A DNA stretch of 45,340 bases from Actinomycetota bacterium (lineage in GTDB: Bacteria > Actinomycetota > Thermoleophilia > Gaiellales > Gaiellaceae): contig VAYM01000115.1 of assembly GCA_005884945.1 (NCBI GenBank), forward strand, positions 1-45,340. Direction: 5' to 3'. Position 1 is the stretch's first letter. Every line of letters begins with the position of its first letter. Shown here in pieces: positions 38,093 to 45,340 of the stretch. Both the position numbers and the translations under genes were made by a program. The notes beneath the pieces were generated by a model that saw only the letters and a program-made list of their open reading frames with translations, did not search any database and had not been told where the DNA came from.

Positions 38093-39913
38093 ATGGCGAC
38101 CACGCCGAAGGAGCTCACCGGCGCCCAGTCGGTCGAGTGGGATCTCTCGGATCTCTACGAGGAGGGGGACGAAGCGCGGCTCCGCTCCGACCTCGACGAG
38201 GCCGTCGAGGCGGCCACGAGCTTCGGCGAGCGCTTCCGCGGCCGGATCGCGGAGCTGACGCCGACCGAGCTCGCCGACGCCCTCACGGAGCGCGAGCGGA
38301 TCGAGTCGCGCGTCGACCGGGCGCGGTCGTACGCCGATCTCCGGTTCTCGGCCGACACCTCGGACGAGCAGCGCGGCGCGCTCGTCCAGCTCACGCTCGA
38401 GCGCGCGAAGGACGTCGACCAGGAGCTCCTCTTCTTCGATCTCGAGTGGCTCGCTGTCGACGACGAGCGGGCCGACGCCGCGATCGGCGCGACGGCGGAG
38501 CGCTACCGCGGGTTCCTCAGGGCGACTCGCCGTTACCGCCCACACGTCCTGTCGGAGCCCGAGGAACGGCTCGACACCGTCAAGGACCTGACCGGACGGA
38601 GTGCGTGGACGCGCCTGCACGAGCAGCTCGTCGCGGAGCTGCGTGTGCAGTTCGACGGCGAGAACGTCTCCCTCAACGAAGCGCTCGCACGGCTGATGAC
38701 CTCCGCTGGCCGCGACGATCGGAGGCGCGTCGCCGAAGGGATCGGCGAGGCCCTCGCGCCGGGGCTCCGCACGCGTGCGTACATCCTCAACACGATCGCG
38801 GCCGAGCGTGCGGCGGAGGATCGTCTTCGCGGCTATCCGACGTGGATCTCCGCGCGGAACCTCGCGAACCGCATCTCCGACGACGCGGCGCAGCATCTGG
38901 TCGAGGCGATCGTCGATCGTCGGGACATCGCCCATCGCGCCTTCGCGTTGAAGGCGAAGCTCCTCGGCCTCCCGCGGCTCGCGGACTACGACCGGTACGC
39001 GCCGGTTGCGACGGTGTCGCCGTCGGTGATTCCGTGGGACGACGCCCGCGACCTCGTCGTCGATGCGTTCGCGTCGTTCTCGCCGCGTGCGGGCGAGATC
39101 GTCGAGGGCTTCTTCGACGACCGCCGGATCGACGCCGCCGTCCGCGACGGGAAGAGCGTCGGCGCGTTCTGCAGGAGCGTCGCGGAGCGACGACCGTACG
39201 TCCTCCTGAGCTACACGGGCGAGCCGCGCAGCGTCCTCGTGCTCGCCCACGAGCTGGGCCATGCGCTGCACGGCGTGCTTGCCAACGACCGCGGTGTGCT
39301 GAGCATGCGCGCGCCGCTCACGCTCGCGGAGACGGCGTCCGTCTTCGCGGAGGCACTCGTCTTTCGCTCGGTGTACGAACGCGAGCACGACCCGGCGGCC
39401 CGCCTCGAGCTGCTGAGCCGCCGGATCGACGACAGTCTCGGAACGGTCTTCCGGCAGATCGCGTACAACCGCTTCGAGGACGCGGTCCACACGGCGCGGC
39501 GAACGGACGGCGAGCTGAGCGTCGAGCAGTTCGGCGGCCTGTGGACGGAGACCTCGGCGAGAGCGAACGGGCCCGCGGTCGAGCTCACCGACGGCTTCCG
39601 GTCGTGGTGGAGCTTCATCCCGCACTTCGTCTTCTCGCCGGGATACGTCTACGCGTACGCGTTCGGCTACCTGTTCTCGATGGCGGTCTACCAGCGGTAT
39701 CTGCGGGAGGGAGACGCGATCGTCGAGCCCCTCTTCGATCTCCTCGGCGCCGGCGGCTCCGCGCCGCCCGCTGAGCTCGCTCAGCGACTCGGGTTCGACC
39801 TCGACGATCCGGGCTTGTGGTCGCAGGGGCTCGACGCGATCGACGCGTTGGTCGACGAAGCGGAGGCCTTGTCCGCCGAGGTCGACCTGCCGGTCAGCCG
39901 AGATACCGTCTGA
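38093..39913 (+). CDS. pepF: Oligoendopeptidase F (M3 family metallopeptidase)
   Basis: 606 aa cytosolic zinc peptidase. The zinc motif HELGHALHG (His 386 and 390) with the downstream Glu in ETASVFAEALVF is intact, and the C-terminal FVFSPGYVYAYAFGYLFSM and helical N-terminal domain fit PepF. It degrades short peptides. ATG 38093 begins a normal N-terminus (LTGAQSVEWDLSDLY). It is not linked to a protease operon; its end overlaps a hydrolase remnant on the other strand by 20 nt. Confidence 0.93.
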   Translation: MATTPKELTGAQSVEWDLSDLYEEGDEARLRSDLDEAVEAATSFGERFRGRIAELTPTELADALTERERIESRVDRARSYADLRFSADTSDEQRGALVQLTLERAKDVDQELLFFDLEWLAVDDERADAAIGATAERYRGFLRATRRYRPHVLSEPEERLDTVKDLTGRSAWTRLHEQLVAELRVQFDGENVSLNEALARLMTSAGRDDRRRVAEGIGEALAPGLRTRAYILNTIAAERAAEDRLRGYPTWISARNLANRISDDAAQHLVEAIVDRRDIAHRAFALKAKLLGLPRLADYDRYAPVATVSPSVIPWDDARDLVVDAFASFSPRAGEIVEGFFDDRRIDAAVRDGKSVGAFCRSVAERRPYVLLSYTGEPRSVLVLAHELGHALHGVLANDRGVLSMRAPLTLAETASVFAEALVFRSVYEREHDPAARLELLSRRIDDSLGTVFRQIAYNRFEDAVHTARRTDGELSVEQFGGLWTETSARANGPAVELTDGFRSWWSFIPHFVFSPGYVYAYAFGYLFSMAVYQRYLREGDAIVEPLFDLLGAGGSAPPAELAQRLGFDLDDPGLWSQGLDAIDALVDEAEALSAEVDLPVSRDTV

Positions 39914-40218
39914 GGAAGGCGACCGCACGGCGTTCACCCGCTGCGCCCTGCGCACCCTTCCACTGGTGATTGCCGTGCGGGTAGATGAAGAGTCTTGCCG
40001 GCACATGTGCATGCCGGAGCGCGCGATCGTTGCGAGCCGGCGGGAAGGCAGAGCGCGGCGCGAATTGTCCGGCCGTGGGCCGGGAAGTCGGCCCTCGCGC
40101 AGGCGGACGAGATGCGCGGGAAAGGCGGGAGGCTCGAGCTGCGCGCCGATGACGCAGCGCCGAACGTCATCGCGAGGACGGTGAGAGCGCCTGCGGCCGT
40201 GAAGCGAAGGGCCGCCAC
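39894..40218 (-). pseudogene. Remnant of a secreted alpha/beta hydrolase (both ends kept, middle deleted)
   Basis: The minus strand opens at GTG 40218 with a signal peptide (LRFTAAGALTVLAMTFGAAS) and FPAHGRTIRAALCLPAG, which fit the start of a secreted dienelactone-hydrolase-type esterase. The frame then turns to low-quality sequence and stops. In another frame the family's usual end follows at once: DRALRHAHVPARLFIYP, HGNHQWKGAQGAAGE and RRAVAFLRRYLG with TGA at 39894, including the catalytic-type His of GNH. The nucleophile Ser and Asp regions, about 150 residues, are missing. I read this as a gene with a large out-of-frame deletion. The ORF-track protein 39934-40218 is only its first part. 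It explains the 366-nt gap between pepF and HU. Confidence 0.7.
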
Positions 40219-40239
40219 GAAGCAAGCTTAGAGCCGGCC

Positions 40240-40264
40240 GCGCGGAGAGCGTGCTCTCACGCGC
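40240..40264 (-). terminator. Possible terminator of the HU gene
   Basis: GCGCG-GAGAGC-GT-GCTCTC-A-CGCGC can form an 11-bp stem with one bulged base, 15 nt after the HU stop on the minus strand. No T run follows. Confidence 0.45.
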
Positions 40265-40279
40265 GACCGCGCTACGTCT

Positions 40280-40609
40280 CTACGCCGCGAGGCGCTTGCG
40301 CGCCTTCTGTACCGACGGAAGGGCCGCCTTCGCCTTCGCCAGTGGCCGGGCTCGCAACGCGACGCTCGCCGGCTTCGGCGCGATCGTGATCTCCTCGCCG
40401 GTCGCAGGGTTGCGACCCTTCCGCGCCTTCGTCGCTTCCTTGACGCGGACGTTCAGCTGGACGACGCCGGCGATCCGTACCTTCTCAGCGTCGGCGAGTT
40501 GCTCGAGCACGACTGCTTCGAGCGCATCGAGCGCCGCCTTCGCATCCGACTTGCTCAAGCCGGCGCGCTCGGCGACCTCGCCGGCCAGCTGCGACTGAGT
40601 GAGAGGCAT
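40280..40609 (-). CDS. HU-family nucleoid DNA-binding protein
   Basis: 109 aa. MPLTQSQLAGEVAERAGLSKSDAKAALDAL (shortened: AERAGLSKSDAKAALDAL) forms the dimer helices, and GRNPATGEEITIAPKPAS is the beta-arm with the conserved proline that intercalates DNA. An Ala/Lys/Arg-rich tail of about 20 residues extends beyond the usual 90, a common actinobacterial addition. Unlike most neighbours, it has a clear ribosome site, GAAGGAG, 5 nt before the ATG. A standard HU role in chromosome packing is expected. Confidence 0.93.
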   Translation of the reverse strand: MPLTQSQLAGEVAERAGLSKSDAKAALDALEAVVLEQLADAEKVRIAGVVQLNVRVKEATKARKGRNPATGEEITIAPKPASVALRARPLAKAKAALPSVQKARKRLAA

Positions 40610-40678
40610 TCGAACTCCTTCGGTCTGGGAGGAAATTGCGGACGGGATTGAAGCGAAGACGGCGGACGGGCGTCGGGA

Positions 40679-41626
40679 CTACCGCACGACAACGTCGGCG
40701 ACGGCGTCGTCGATCGCCTCGAGCGTCGCGGCGTCGAGCTCGACGCCCGATGCCGCCGCGTTCTCCTCGACCTGCTCCGGTCGCGAGGCGCCGACGATCG
40801 CGGATGCGACGTTCGGCTCGCCCAGGACCCACGCGAGCGCGAGCTGCGCCATCGTGATCCCCAGGCCGTCGGCGACCGGCCGAAGGCGCTGCACCGCCTC
40901 GAGTACGTCGTCGTCGCGAAACCGGTCCATCGCCCAGCCCATCTCCTGCGACGCGGCGCGCGTGCCCGCGGGAGGCGGCTCGCCGGGCTTGTACTTCCCG
41001 GTCAGCGCTCCCTGTGCGATCGGCGACCACACGATCTGGGAGATCTCGTGCTCCTTGCAAACCGGGATCACCTCGCGCTCCGGCACGCGGTACAGCAGCG
41101 AGTACTGCGGTTGCGACGAGACGAACTTCTCCACGCGCGGGACGAGATCCAGCGCAGCCTGGATCTGCTTCGCCGTCCACTCGCTGAAGCCGATGTAGCG
41201 TGCCTTTCCGGCGCGCACGACCTCCGTCAGCGCCTCCATCGTCTCCTCGAGCGGCGTATCGCGGTCGTAGCGATGGCACTGGTAGAGGTCGACGTGGTCG
41301 GTGCGCAGGCGCCCGAGCGACAGGTCGATCTGCTTGTGCACCTGCTCGCGCGACAGCCCGCGGTCGCCGTTCACGGGGAAATAGAGCTTCGTCGCGAGGA
41401 CGTACGAGTCGCGCGGGCGCCCCGCGAGCGCTTCGCCCAGCAACGACTCGGCGCCGCCGCGCGAGTAGACGTTCGCGGTGTCGATGAAGTTGATCCCGAC
41501 CTCGAACGCCTTCGCAACGCACGCTTCGGCCTGCGCGCGCGCGACGCCGCCTCCATACGTCAGCCACGAGCCGAGACTGATCTCGGAGACCTGCAGATCG
41601 GACGACCCAAGCCGGCGGTAGCGCAT
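40679..41626 (-). CDS. Aldo/keto reductase (Kv-beta-like branch)
   Basis: 315 aa NADPH-dependent (beta/alpha)8 oxidoreductase. The tetrad is visible: FIDTANVYS (Asp, Tyr), VLATKLYF (Lys) and LYQCHRYD (His). LGSWLTYGG and IVWSPIAQGALTGKY, with SAIVGASRPEQVEENA binding the cofactor, mark the Kv-beta-like group. ATG 41626 was chosen over the ORF-track start at 41806; TAAGGC ends 7 nt upstream on the minus strand. It is divergent from a second aldo/keto reductase 25 nt away; the two share about 30-40 percent by eye and may have arisen by duplication. Substrate unknown. Confidence 0.9.
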   Translation of the reverse strand: MRYRRLGSSDLQVSEISLGSWLTYGGGVARAQAEACVAKAFEVGINFIDTANVYSRGGAESLLGEALAGRPRDSYVLATKLYFPVNGDRGLSREQVHKQIDLSLGRLRTDHVDLYQCHRYDRDTPLEETMEALTEVVRAGKARYIGFSEWTAKQIQAALDLVPRVEKFVSSQPQYSLLYRVPEREVIPVCKEHEISQIVWSPIAQGALTGKYKPGEPPPAGTRAASQEMGWAMDRFRDDDVLEAVQRLRPVADGLGITMAQLALAWVLGEPNVASAIVGASRPEQVEENAAASGVELDAATLEAIDDAVADVVVR

Positions 41627-41637
41627 GGGCGAAGCCT

Positions 41638-41643
41638 TACCAT
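41638..41643 (+). promoter_or_regulatory. Leaderless -10 hexamer between the two aldo/keto reductases
   Basis: TACCAT ends 8 nt before ATG 41652. The opposite strand reads TAAGGC 7 nt from the other start, so the two promoters overlap. Confidence 0.45.
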
Positions 41644-41651
41644 GCCCGGCG

Positions 41652-42572
41652 ATGCGTACGCGCCGGCTCGGTGAAGGCGGGCCTGAGGTCACCGTCGTCG
41701 GCCTCGGCTGCAACAACGTCGGCGGCCGCATCGGCCTGGAGGAGACGCGTGCGGTCGTCGACGCGGCGCTCGACGAGGGCATCAGCCTCCTCGACACCGC
41801 CGACATCTACGGCAACGGCGGGGGCAGTGAGGAGCTGCTCGGGCGCGTGCTCGAGGGCAGGCGCGACCGCGTCCTGCTCGCGACGAAGTTCGGCGGCGAC
41901 ATGGGGGACGGCACGACTGCACGCGGCTCGCGGGCGTACGTCCGCAAGGCGATCGACGCGTCGCTGCGTCGGCTGCGCATGGAGTACGTCGACCTCTACC
42001 AGTACCACCGGCCCGACGGCATCACGCCGTACGAGGAGACGCTCGGTGCGCTCAGCGAGCTCGTCGCGGAAGGGAAGGTGCGCTGCGTCGGTCACTCGAA
42101 CATGCAGGCGCGGGACGTCGAGGAGGTCGACGCCATCTGCCGCGACCGCGGCTTCGCTCGTCCGGTCAGCGCGCAGAACCAGTACTCGCTCCTGCGGCGC
42201 GAGGTCGAAGAGGAGCTGCTGCCGACGTGCGAGCGGCTGAGGGTCGGCGTGCTGCCGTACTTCCCGCTCGCAAGCGGGCTGCTGACCGGGAAGTACCGCC
42301 GTGCGGAGCCGCGTCCCGAAGGGACACGCCTGAGCGGGCGCGACGAGGTGTTCACGGACCAGGCGTTCGACAAGCTCGAGGCGCTCGAGCGCTTCGGCGA
42401 ACAACGCGGCGTGACCCTGCTGAGCGTGGCGATCGGCGGCTTGCTCGGCCAGCCCGCCGTCGCGTCTGTGATTGCCGGGGCGACGAAGCCGGAGCAGGTG
42501 CGCGCGAACGTCGCCGCGGCTCAGTGGGAGCCGACGCCGGAAGACATCGCGGCCCTCAATCAGATTCGCTGA
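41652..42572 (+). CDS. Aldo/keto reductase
   Basis: 306 aa. LDTADIYG (Asp, Tyr), LLATKFGGD (Lys) and LYQYHRPD (His) form the catalytic tetrad; GLLTGKY and SVIAGATKPEQVRAN bind NADPH. The start is ATG 41652, since the ORF-track start at 41625 adds residues not in the family and the hexamer TACCAT fits 41652. It overlaps the convergent regulator gene by 17 nt. It differs from its divergent neighbour in the loop after the Lys, so substrates probably differ. No pathway is evident. Confidence 0.9.
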   Translation: MRTRRLGEGGPEVTVVGLGCNNVGGRIGLEETRAVVDAALDEGISLLDTADIYGNGGGSEELLGRVLEGRRDRVLLATKFGGDMGDGTTARGSRAYVRKAIDASLRRLRMEYVDLYQYHRPDGITPYEETLGALSELVAEGKVRCVGHSNMQARDVEEVDAICRDRGFARPVSAQNQYSLLRREVEEELLPTCERLRVGVLPYFPLASGLLTGKYRRAEPRPEGTRLSGRDEVFTDQAFDKLEALERFGEQRGVTLLSVAIGGLLGQPAVASVIAGATKPEQVRANVAAAQWEPTPEDIAALNQIR

Positions 42573-43650
42573 GCGGCGCCAGTAGCCGGCCGAGCAGCAA
42601 GCGAGACTCGGCAAGTCCTTCGGAACGCAGCGAATACGTGTAGGAACGCGCGTTTCCGCGTACCTCGACGAGCCCGGCGGTGCGAAGGTGCGCGAGGTGG
42701 TGGTGGGCGGTCGACTTCGCGACGCCGGCCTCAGCCGCGAGCTCCGACAGGTTCGCCGGTCTATTCCTGAGACGTTCGAGGATTCGCAGTCGCTGCGCGT
42801 CGCCGAGCGCGCGGCCGAGCTCGAGCGCCCGCCGTCGCAGGTCCTGATCCGGACGGCCGGAGGCGGGCTGCACGGCGTAGCAGATCAGCCGTGTGGATTT
42901 GTGCTGGCAGAGGAGCATCCACGGTCGAGCCGCGAGGTGGGGAACGAGCACGACGTGCGGCAGCTCCGGCTCCGGGACGTACACGTAGCCCGGAACGACT
43001 GCCGCGACGAGCTGCTCGGCGCTCGACGTGCGGGCAAGCGGACGCCGTGCGCTCGCCTCGTGTTCCAACGTTCGCATCACGGACGCCTCCTGAGGGCCGA
43101 ACACGTCCTCGACGAACGCACGCAACGCGCCGAGCACGCGACGCTTCGTCGTCGCCGCCGACAGCGGGAGGATCACCCTCAAGGCCGCTGCCGCCTCGCC
43201 GCCGTAGTAGCGCTCGTCCGCGAGCAGTCGCGTCTGCGCCGAGCGGTCGCCGGCTGCCGCGCGCTCGAGCGTGTCGACACCTACGACCTCGCGCCAGGCG
43301 GGAACGTGCACGCCGAGCAGGTGGCGACGGAGCTCGTGCGCGTCGAGCTCCGCGAGGCGCTCGACGAACGCAGCCGCGTCGATGCCGGCGGGAGCTTCCA
43401 GGGCGGTCCCGAGCAGGTGCAGCCACAGCTCGCCTGAACGCGGGCCGAGCCGTTCGACGGCGGCCCGCACGCGGTCCGAGGCCGCGTCCAGTGAGCGGGG
43501 AGGCCACGTTCGCTCGCTCCGCGGCTCGTTCGTGAGCGCGAACAGGCCGATCAGCAGCTCGAAGGGTGCCCCCGCCACGATCGCCGCCGACGGCCGCTCG
43601 CCCGCCGACATGACGTCCCGGACGGGTTGTTCGAGTGTGGTAGAACTCAT
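42556..43650 (-). CDS. ArsR-type winged-helix regulator with N-terminal DUF5937-like domain
   Basis: 364 aa. The C-terminal 90 residues are a winged helix (LGDAQRLRILERLRNRP, NLSELAAEAGVAKSTAHHHLAHLRTAGLVEV), while the first 270 are a helical domain of unknown ligand, similar to actinobacterial ArsR regulators that control efflux genes. No metal-binding cysteine motif (CxC) is seen, so metals are unlikely effectors. Its ATG lies within a perfect 9-bp inverted repeat, and it faces an MFS exporter. It probably represses both genes and is released by the exported compound. Confidence 0.85.
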   Translation of the reverse strand: MSSTTLEQPVRDVMSAGERPSAAIVAGAPFELLIGLFALTNEPRSERTWPPRSLDAASDRVRAAVERLGPRSGELWLHLLGTALEAPAGIDAAAFVERLAELDAHELRRHLLGVHVPAWREVVGVDTLERAAAGDRSAQTRLLADERYYGGEAAAALRVILPLSAATTKRRVLGALRAFVEDVFGPQEASVMRTLEHEASARRPLARTSSAEQLVAAVVPGYVYVPEPELPHVVLVPHLAARPWMLLCQHKSTRLICYAVQPASGRPDQDLRRRALELGRALGDAQRLRILERLRNRPANLSELAAEAGVAKSTAHHHLAHLRTAGLVEVRGNARSYTYSLRSEGLAESRLLLGRLLAPLSESD

Positions 43651-43668
43651 TCGATAGAAATCGAATGA
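43647..43668. promoter_or_regulatory. Palindromic operator between the regulator and the MFS gene
   Basis: TCATTCGAT-AGAA-ATCGAATGA is a perfect 9-bp inverted repeat that covers the regulator start codon and the minus-strand TATCAT (plus 43665-43670) that could be its -10. It stands out as AT-rich and is placed to block both divergent genes. Confidence 0.75.
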
Positions 43669-43683
43669 TAGCGCGAGGACAGG

Positions 43684-44967
43684 ATGAGGTACCGGCTGAT
43701 GCCTGACATGGGCGCCCTGCTGCGCCGGAACGCAACGTTTCGCCGGCTCTGGCTGGCGCAGACCGTGAGCGTGTTCGGCGATGCGGTGACGCTCGTCGCG
43801 CTACCGACAATCGCCGTACTCACGTTGCACGCGGGCGCGTTCACTGTCGGAGCCCTTACAGGCGTCGGCTGGGCGTCGTGGGGGCTCTTCGGACTCGTCG
43901 CCGGAGTCTGGGTCGACCGGCTGCCGTGGCGCGGCGTCCTCGTCATTGCCGATGTCATCCGGCTCCTCCTGCTCGCCTCGGTGCCGGTCGCCTGGCACTT
44001 CCACGTGCTCTCGATCGCACAGCTCCTCGCCGTGGCGGGACTCGCCGGAGTGGCGAGCGTCTTCTTCGGCCTCGCGTCCACGTCGTACATGCCGCACGTC
44101 GTCGAACGGCGCGATCTGACCGAGGCGAACTCGCGCCTCGAGGTCAGCACCGCGACCGCTTCGCTCGCGGGACCCGGTCTCGCGGGCGCGGTCATCGGCG
44201 TCGTCGGAGCACCGCTCGCGCTCGTGGCGGACGCATTCTCGTTTGCGGTCTCGGCCTCGCTGATCGGCCGGACGCGCTCCGGGGCCGTCCCGCGCCCGGA
44301 ACGCCGTCGCTTTCGAGTCGAGCTCCTCGAAGGGATTCACGAGCTCGCGGCGCGTCCGGCGATGGTTGCGACCGCGACCGCCGCGGGGATCTCGAACTTC
44401 GGCCTCGCGATGACGCAGGGCGTGATCTTCCTCTTCGCCTACCGCGGGTTGCACATGCACCCGGTGTCGGTCGGCGCCGCGTTGACGATCGGCGCGTCCG
44501 GAAGCCTCGCCGGCGCATTGCTTGCACGTCCGCTGACCGAACGCCTGGGGACGGGCCTCTGTCTCTTCGGCTCGACCACGTTCGAGGGGCTTGCGGGCCT
44601 CGTGCTGCCGCTCGCCTTGCTCGGCACGCCGGTACTGTGGCTCGGCCTCGGGCTCGGGCTACGCGGCCTCGCGAACCCGCTCTGGCAGGTGAACGCGGTC
44701 ACGCTGCGTCAGTCGATCGTCCCCGTTCCACTGCAGGCGCGCGTGGCGGCCGCGTCACGGACGATCGGGCAGCTGACGCTGCCGCTGGGAGCGCTGAGCG
44801 GCGGTGCGCTCGGGGGCGTCGCGGCGCATGCACTCGGACCGGCGCACGGCTTCGCGTTCACGTTGACGGTCGCCGCGCTCGTCGCAGGCGCGTCGGGTCT
44901 CGCGGTCGCTGGAACCTCGTTCCGAGCGCTGCGCGTCGATCCGGTCTGTGGACTAGCCGCGAAGTAG
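43684..44967 (+). CDS. MFS drug-efflux-type transporter (DHA3/MefA-like)
   Basis: 427 aa, twelve membrane helices. The N-terminal FRRLWLAQTVSVFGDAVTLVALP and GLVAGVWVDRLPWRGVLVIADVIR (motif A region) and the loop ADAFSFAVSASLIGR fit the DHA3 macrolide-efflux group. It has its own ribosome site (GAGG, 5 nt before the ATG). With the divergent ArsR-type regulator and shared operator it forms a self-contained efflux unit. Substrate cannot be told; macrolides are known for MefA only. It overlaps the flippase gene on the other strand by 15 nt. Confidence 0.88.
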   Translation: MRYRLMPDMGALLRRNATFRRLWLAQTVSVFGDAVTLVALPTIAVLTLHAGAFTVGALTGVGWASWGLFGLVAGVWVDRLPWRGVLVIADVIRLLLLASVPVAWHFHVLSIAQLLAVAGLAGVASVFFGLASTSYMPHVVERRDLTEANSRLEVSTATASLAGPGLAGAVIGVVGAPLALVADAFSFAVSASLIGRTRSGAVPRPERRRFRVELLEGIHELAARPAMVATATAAGISNFGLAMTQGVIFLFAYRGLHMHPVSVGAALTIGASGSLAGALLARPLTERLGTGLCLFGSTTFEGLAGLVLPLALLGTPVLWLGLGLGLRGLANPLWQVNAVTLRQSIVPVPLQARVAAASRTIGQLTLPLGALSGGALGGVAAHALGPAHGFAFTLTVAALVAGASGLAVAGTSFRALRVDPVCGLAAK

Positions 44968-45340
44968 CGGCACGAGCCGCCGGAGCCTGGTCCGCTCCGC
45001 GGGGAGGTAGAAGCCGAGCGGCAAGAGCACGAGCGGGTACGCGAGCGCAAGTACGACCGCGACCGGCAGGGACACGTGCGCGAGCTTCCCCGCAAGGGTG
45101 AGCGCCACGGCGACGCCGACGAGCGTGACCACGCGCCGCCACTGATACGGCGCCGGATACAGGCGCTGCGCATTCCAGGTCATCAGCAGGAACATCAGCG
45201 TGTACGCCGCGACGGTCGCGATTGCCGCGCCGATCATCCCGTACGGCGGGATCAGCGCGATGTTCAGCCCGATGTTCAGCGCGGCCGCCGCGAAGGTGAT
45301 GATCCAGTTGAACTGCGTCCTCCGCACGCGCCCGATGCCG
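44953..45340 (-). CDS. Wzx-like polysaccharide flippase (MOP family), C-terminal part, partial
   Basis: The frame continues past the right edge of the window, upstream of the ATG at 45327, so only the last 128 residues are seen: four membrane helices (IITFAAAALNIGLNIALIPPYG, IGAAIATVAAYTLMFLL and two more) ending LRRLVPLLRG. GMIGAAIATVAAY after IPPYG is typical of the MurJ/Wzx end. It moves lipid-linked glycan units across the membrane. With the other glycan genes in the window it belongs to a surface-polysaccharide set that continues to the right. Confidence 0.8.
   Translation of the reverse strand, partial: GIGRVRRTQFNWIITFAAAALNIGLNIALIPPYGMIGAAIATVAAYTLMFLLMTWNAQRLYPAPYQWRRVVTLVGVAVALTLAGKLAHVSLPVAVVLALAYPLVLLPLGFYLPAERTRLRRLVPLLRG

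Noticed and set aside
39934-40218. 94-aa secreted protein on the minus strand
   Set aside because: Its signal peptide is real, but the rest is the out-of-frame part of the hydrolase remnant, so it is reported as a pseudogene and not as a protein.
38069-40225. 718-aa minus-strand ORF opposite pepF
   Set aside because: Antisense shadow of a clear M3 peptidase. Its start region overlaps the hydrolase remnant in a different frame, and the composition is typical of GC-rich shadows.
1-45340. CRISPR arrays, IS elements, phage genes, tRNA or rRNA
   Set aside because: No spaced direct repeats, transposase or integrase motifs, and no cloverleaf-like or rRNA stretches were seen on reading both strands; a dedicated tRNA scan would be decisive.

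Overview
This is about 45 kb of very GC-rich (roughly 70 percent) DNA with closely packed genes. It looks like a chromosomal segment of a Gram-positive actinobacterium, most likely of the Thermoleophilia (Gaiella or Solirubrobacter-like). The clues are futalosine-route menaquinone genes next to a cytochrome bc subunit fused to a c-type heme domain, a UvrD2-type helicase with an HRDC tail, an AfsR/BTAD regulator, GTGA/ATGA start-stop overlaps almost everywhere, and many start codons that sit 6-10 nt after a TANNNT hexamer (leaderless transcripts). This placement is inferred from gene content; no rRNA or tRNA gene is present to confirm it. I saw no phage, IS element, CRISPR array or plasmid function.

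Layout. 1-6.4 kb is a respiratory quinone operon: the end of a membrane cytochrome c fusion, ubiX, menG/ubiE, a polyprenyl diphosphate synthase, mqnE, a secreted double-CxxC protein, mqnA and mqnC, closed by a strong terminator. 6.4-9 kb holds two secreted proteins and a DedA membrane protein. 9-12 kb is a pair of nucleotide-sugar genes (DegT aminotransferase, CapD-like dehydratase). 12-14.7 kb has uvrD2, a GNAT acetyltransferase and a small coiled-coil membrane protein. 14.7-20.1 kb has a DUF354 protein with asnB, a damaged nhaP antiporter, a candidate 39-aa membrane peptide and a PglC/WcaJ-type sugar transferase. 20.1-25 kb holds a LysR regulator with a maleylacetate-reductase-like enzyme, and a BTAD regulator whose DNA-binding domain appears to have lost a segment. 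25-27.7 kb is a fumarate module (short FAD protein, class I fumarase alpha and beta).

27.9-31.8 kb is a sulfate-assimilation operon (comA-like, cysH, cysC, sat, tauE). 31.9-36.7 kb has a PQQ-like beta-propeller, an Ig-like protein, a membrane glycosyltransferase and an O-antigen-ligase-like protein. 36.7-40.6 kb has a LmbE deacetylase, an M15 peptidase, pepF, a hydrolase remnant and HU. 40.7-45.3 kb has two divergent aldo/keto reductases, an ArsR-type regulator with a perfect palindromic operator facing an MFS efflux gene, and the end of a Wzx-like flippase. Surface-glycan genes (9-12, 15-20, 34-37 and 45 kb) recur through the window as separate small operons.

The most unusual observations are: a short GC-rich repeat inserted in frame just after the start codons of two unrelated genes; a consistent leaderless-promoter grammar including tight back-to-back promoters; three genes with deletion-type lesions; a phosphosulfolactate-synthase-like gene heading a sulfate-reduction operon; and a secreted paired-CxxC protein inside the menaquinone operon. 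All calls are from reading the sequence; no database search was run.
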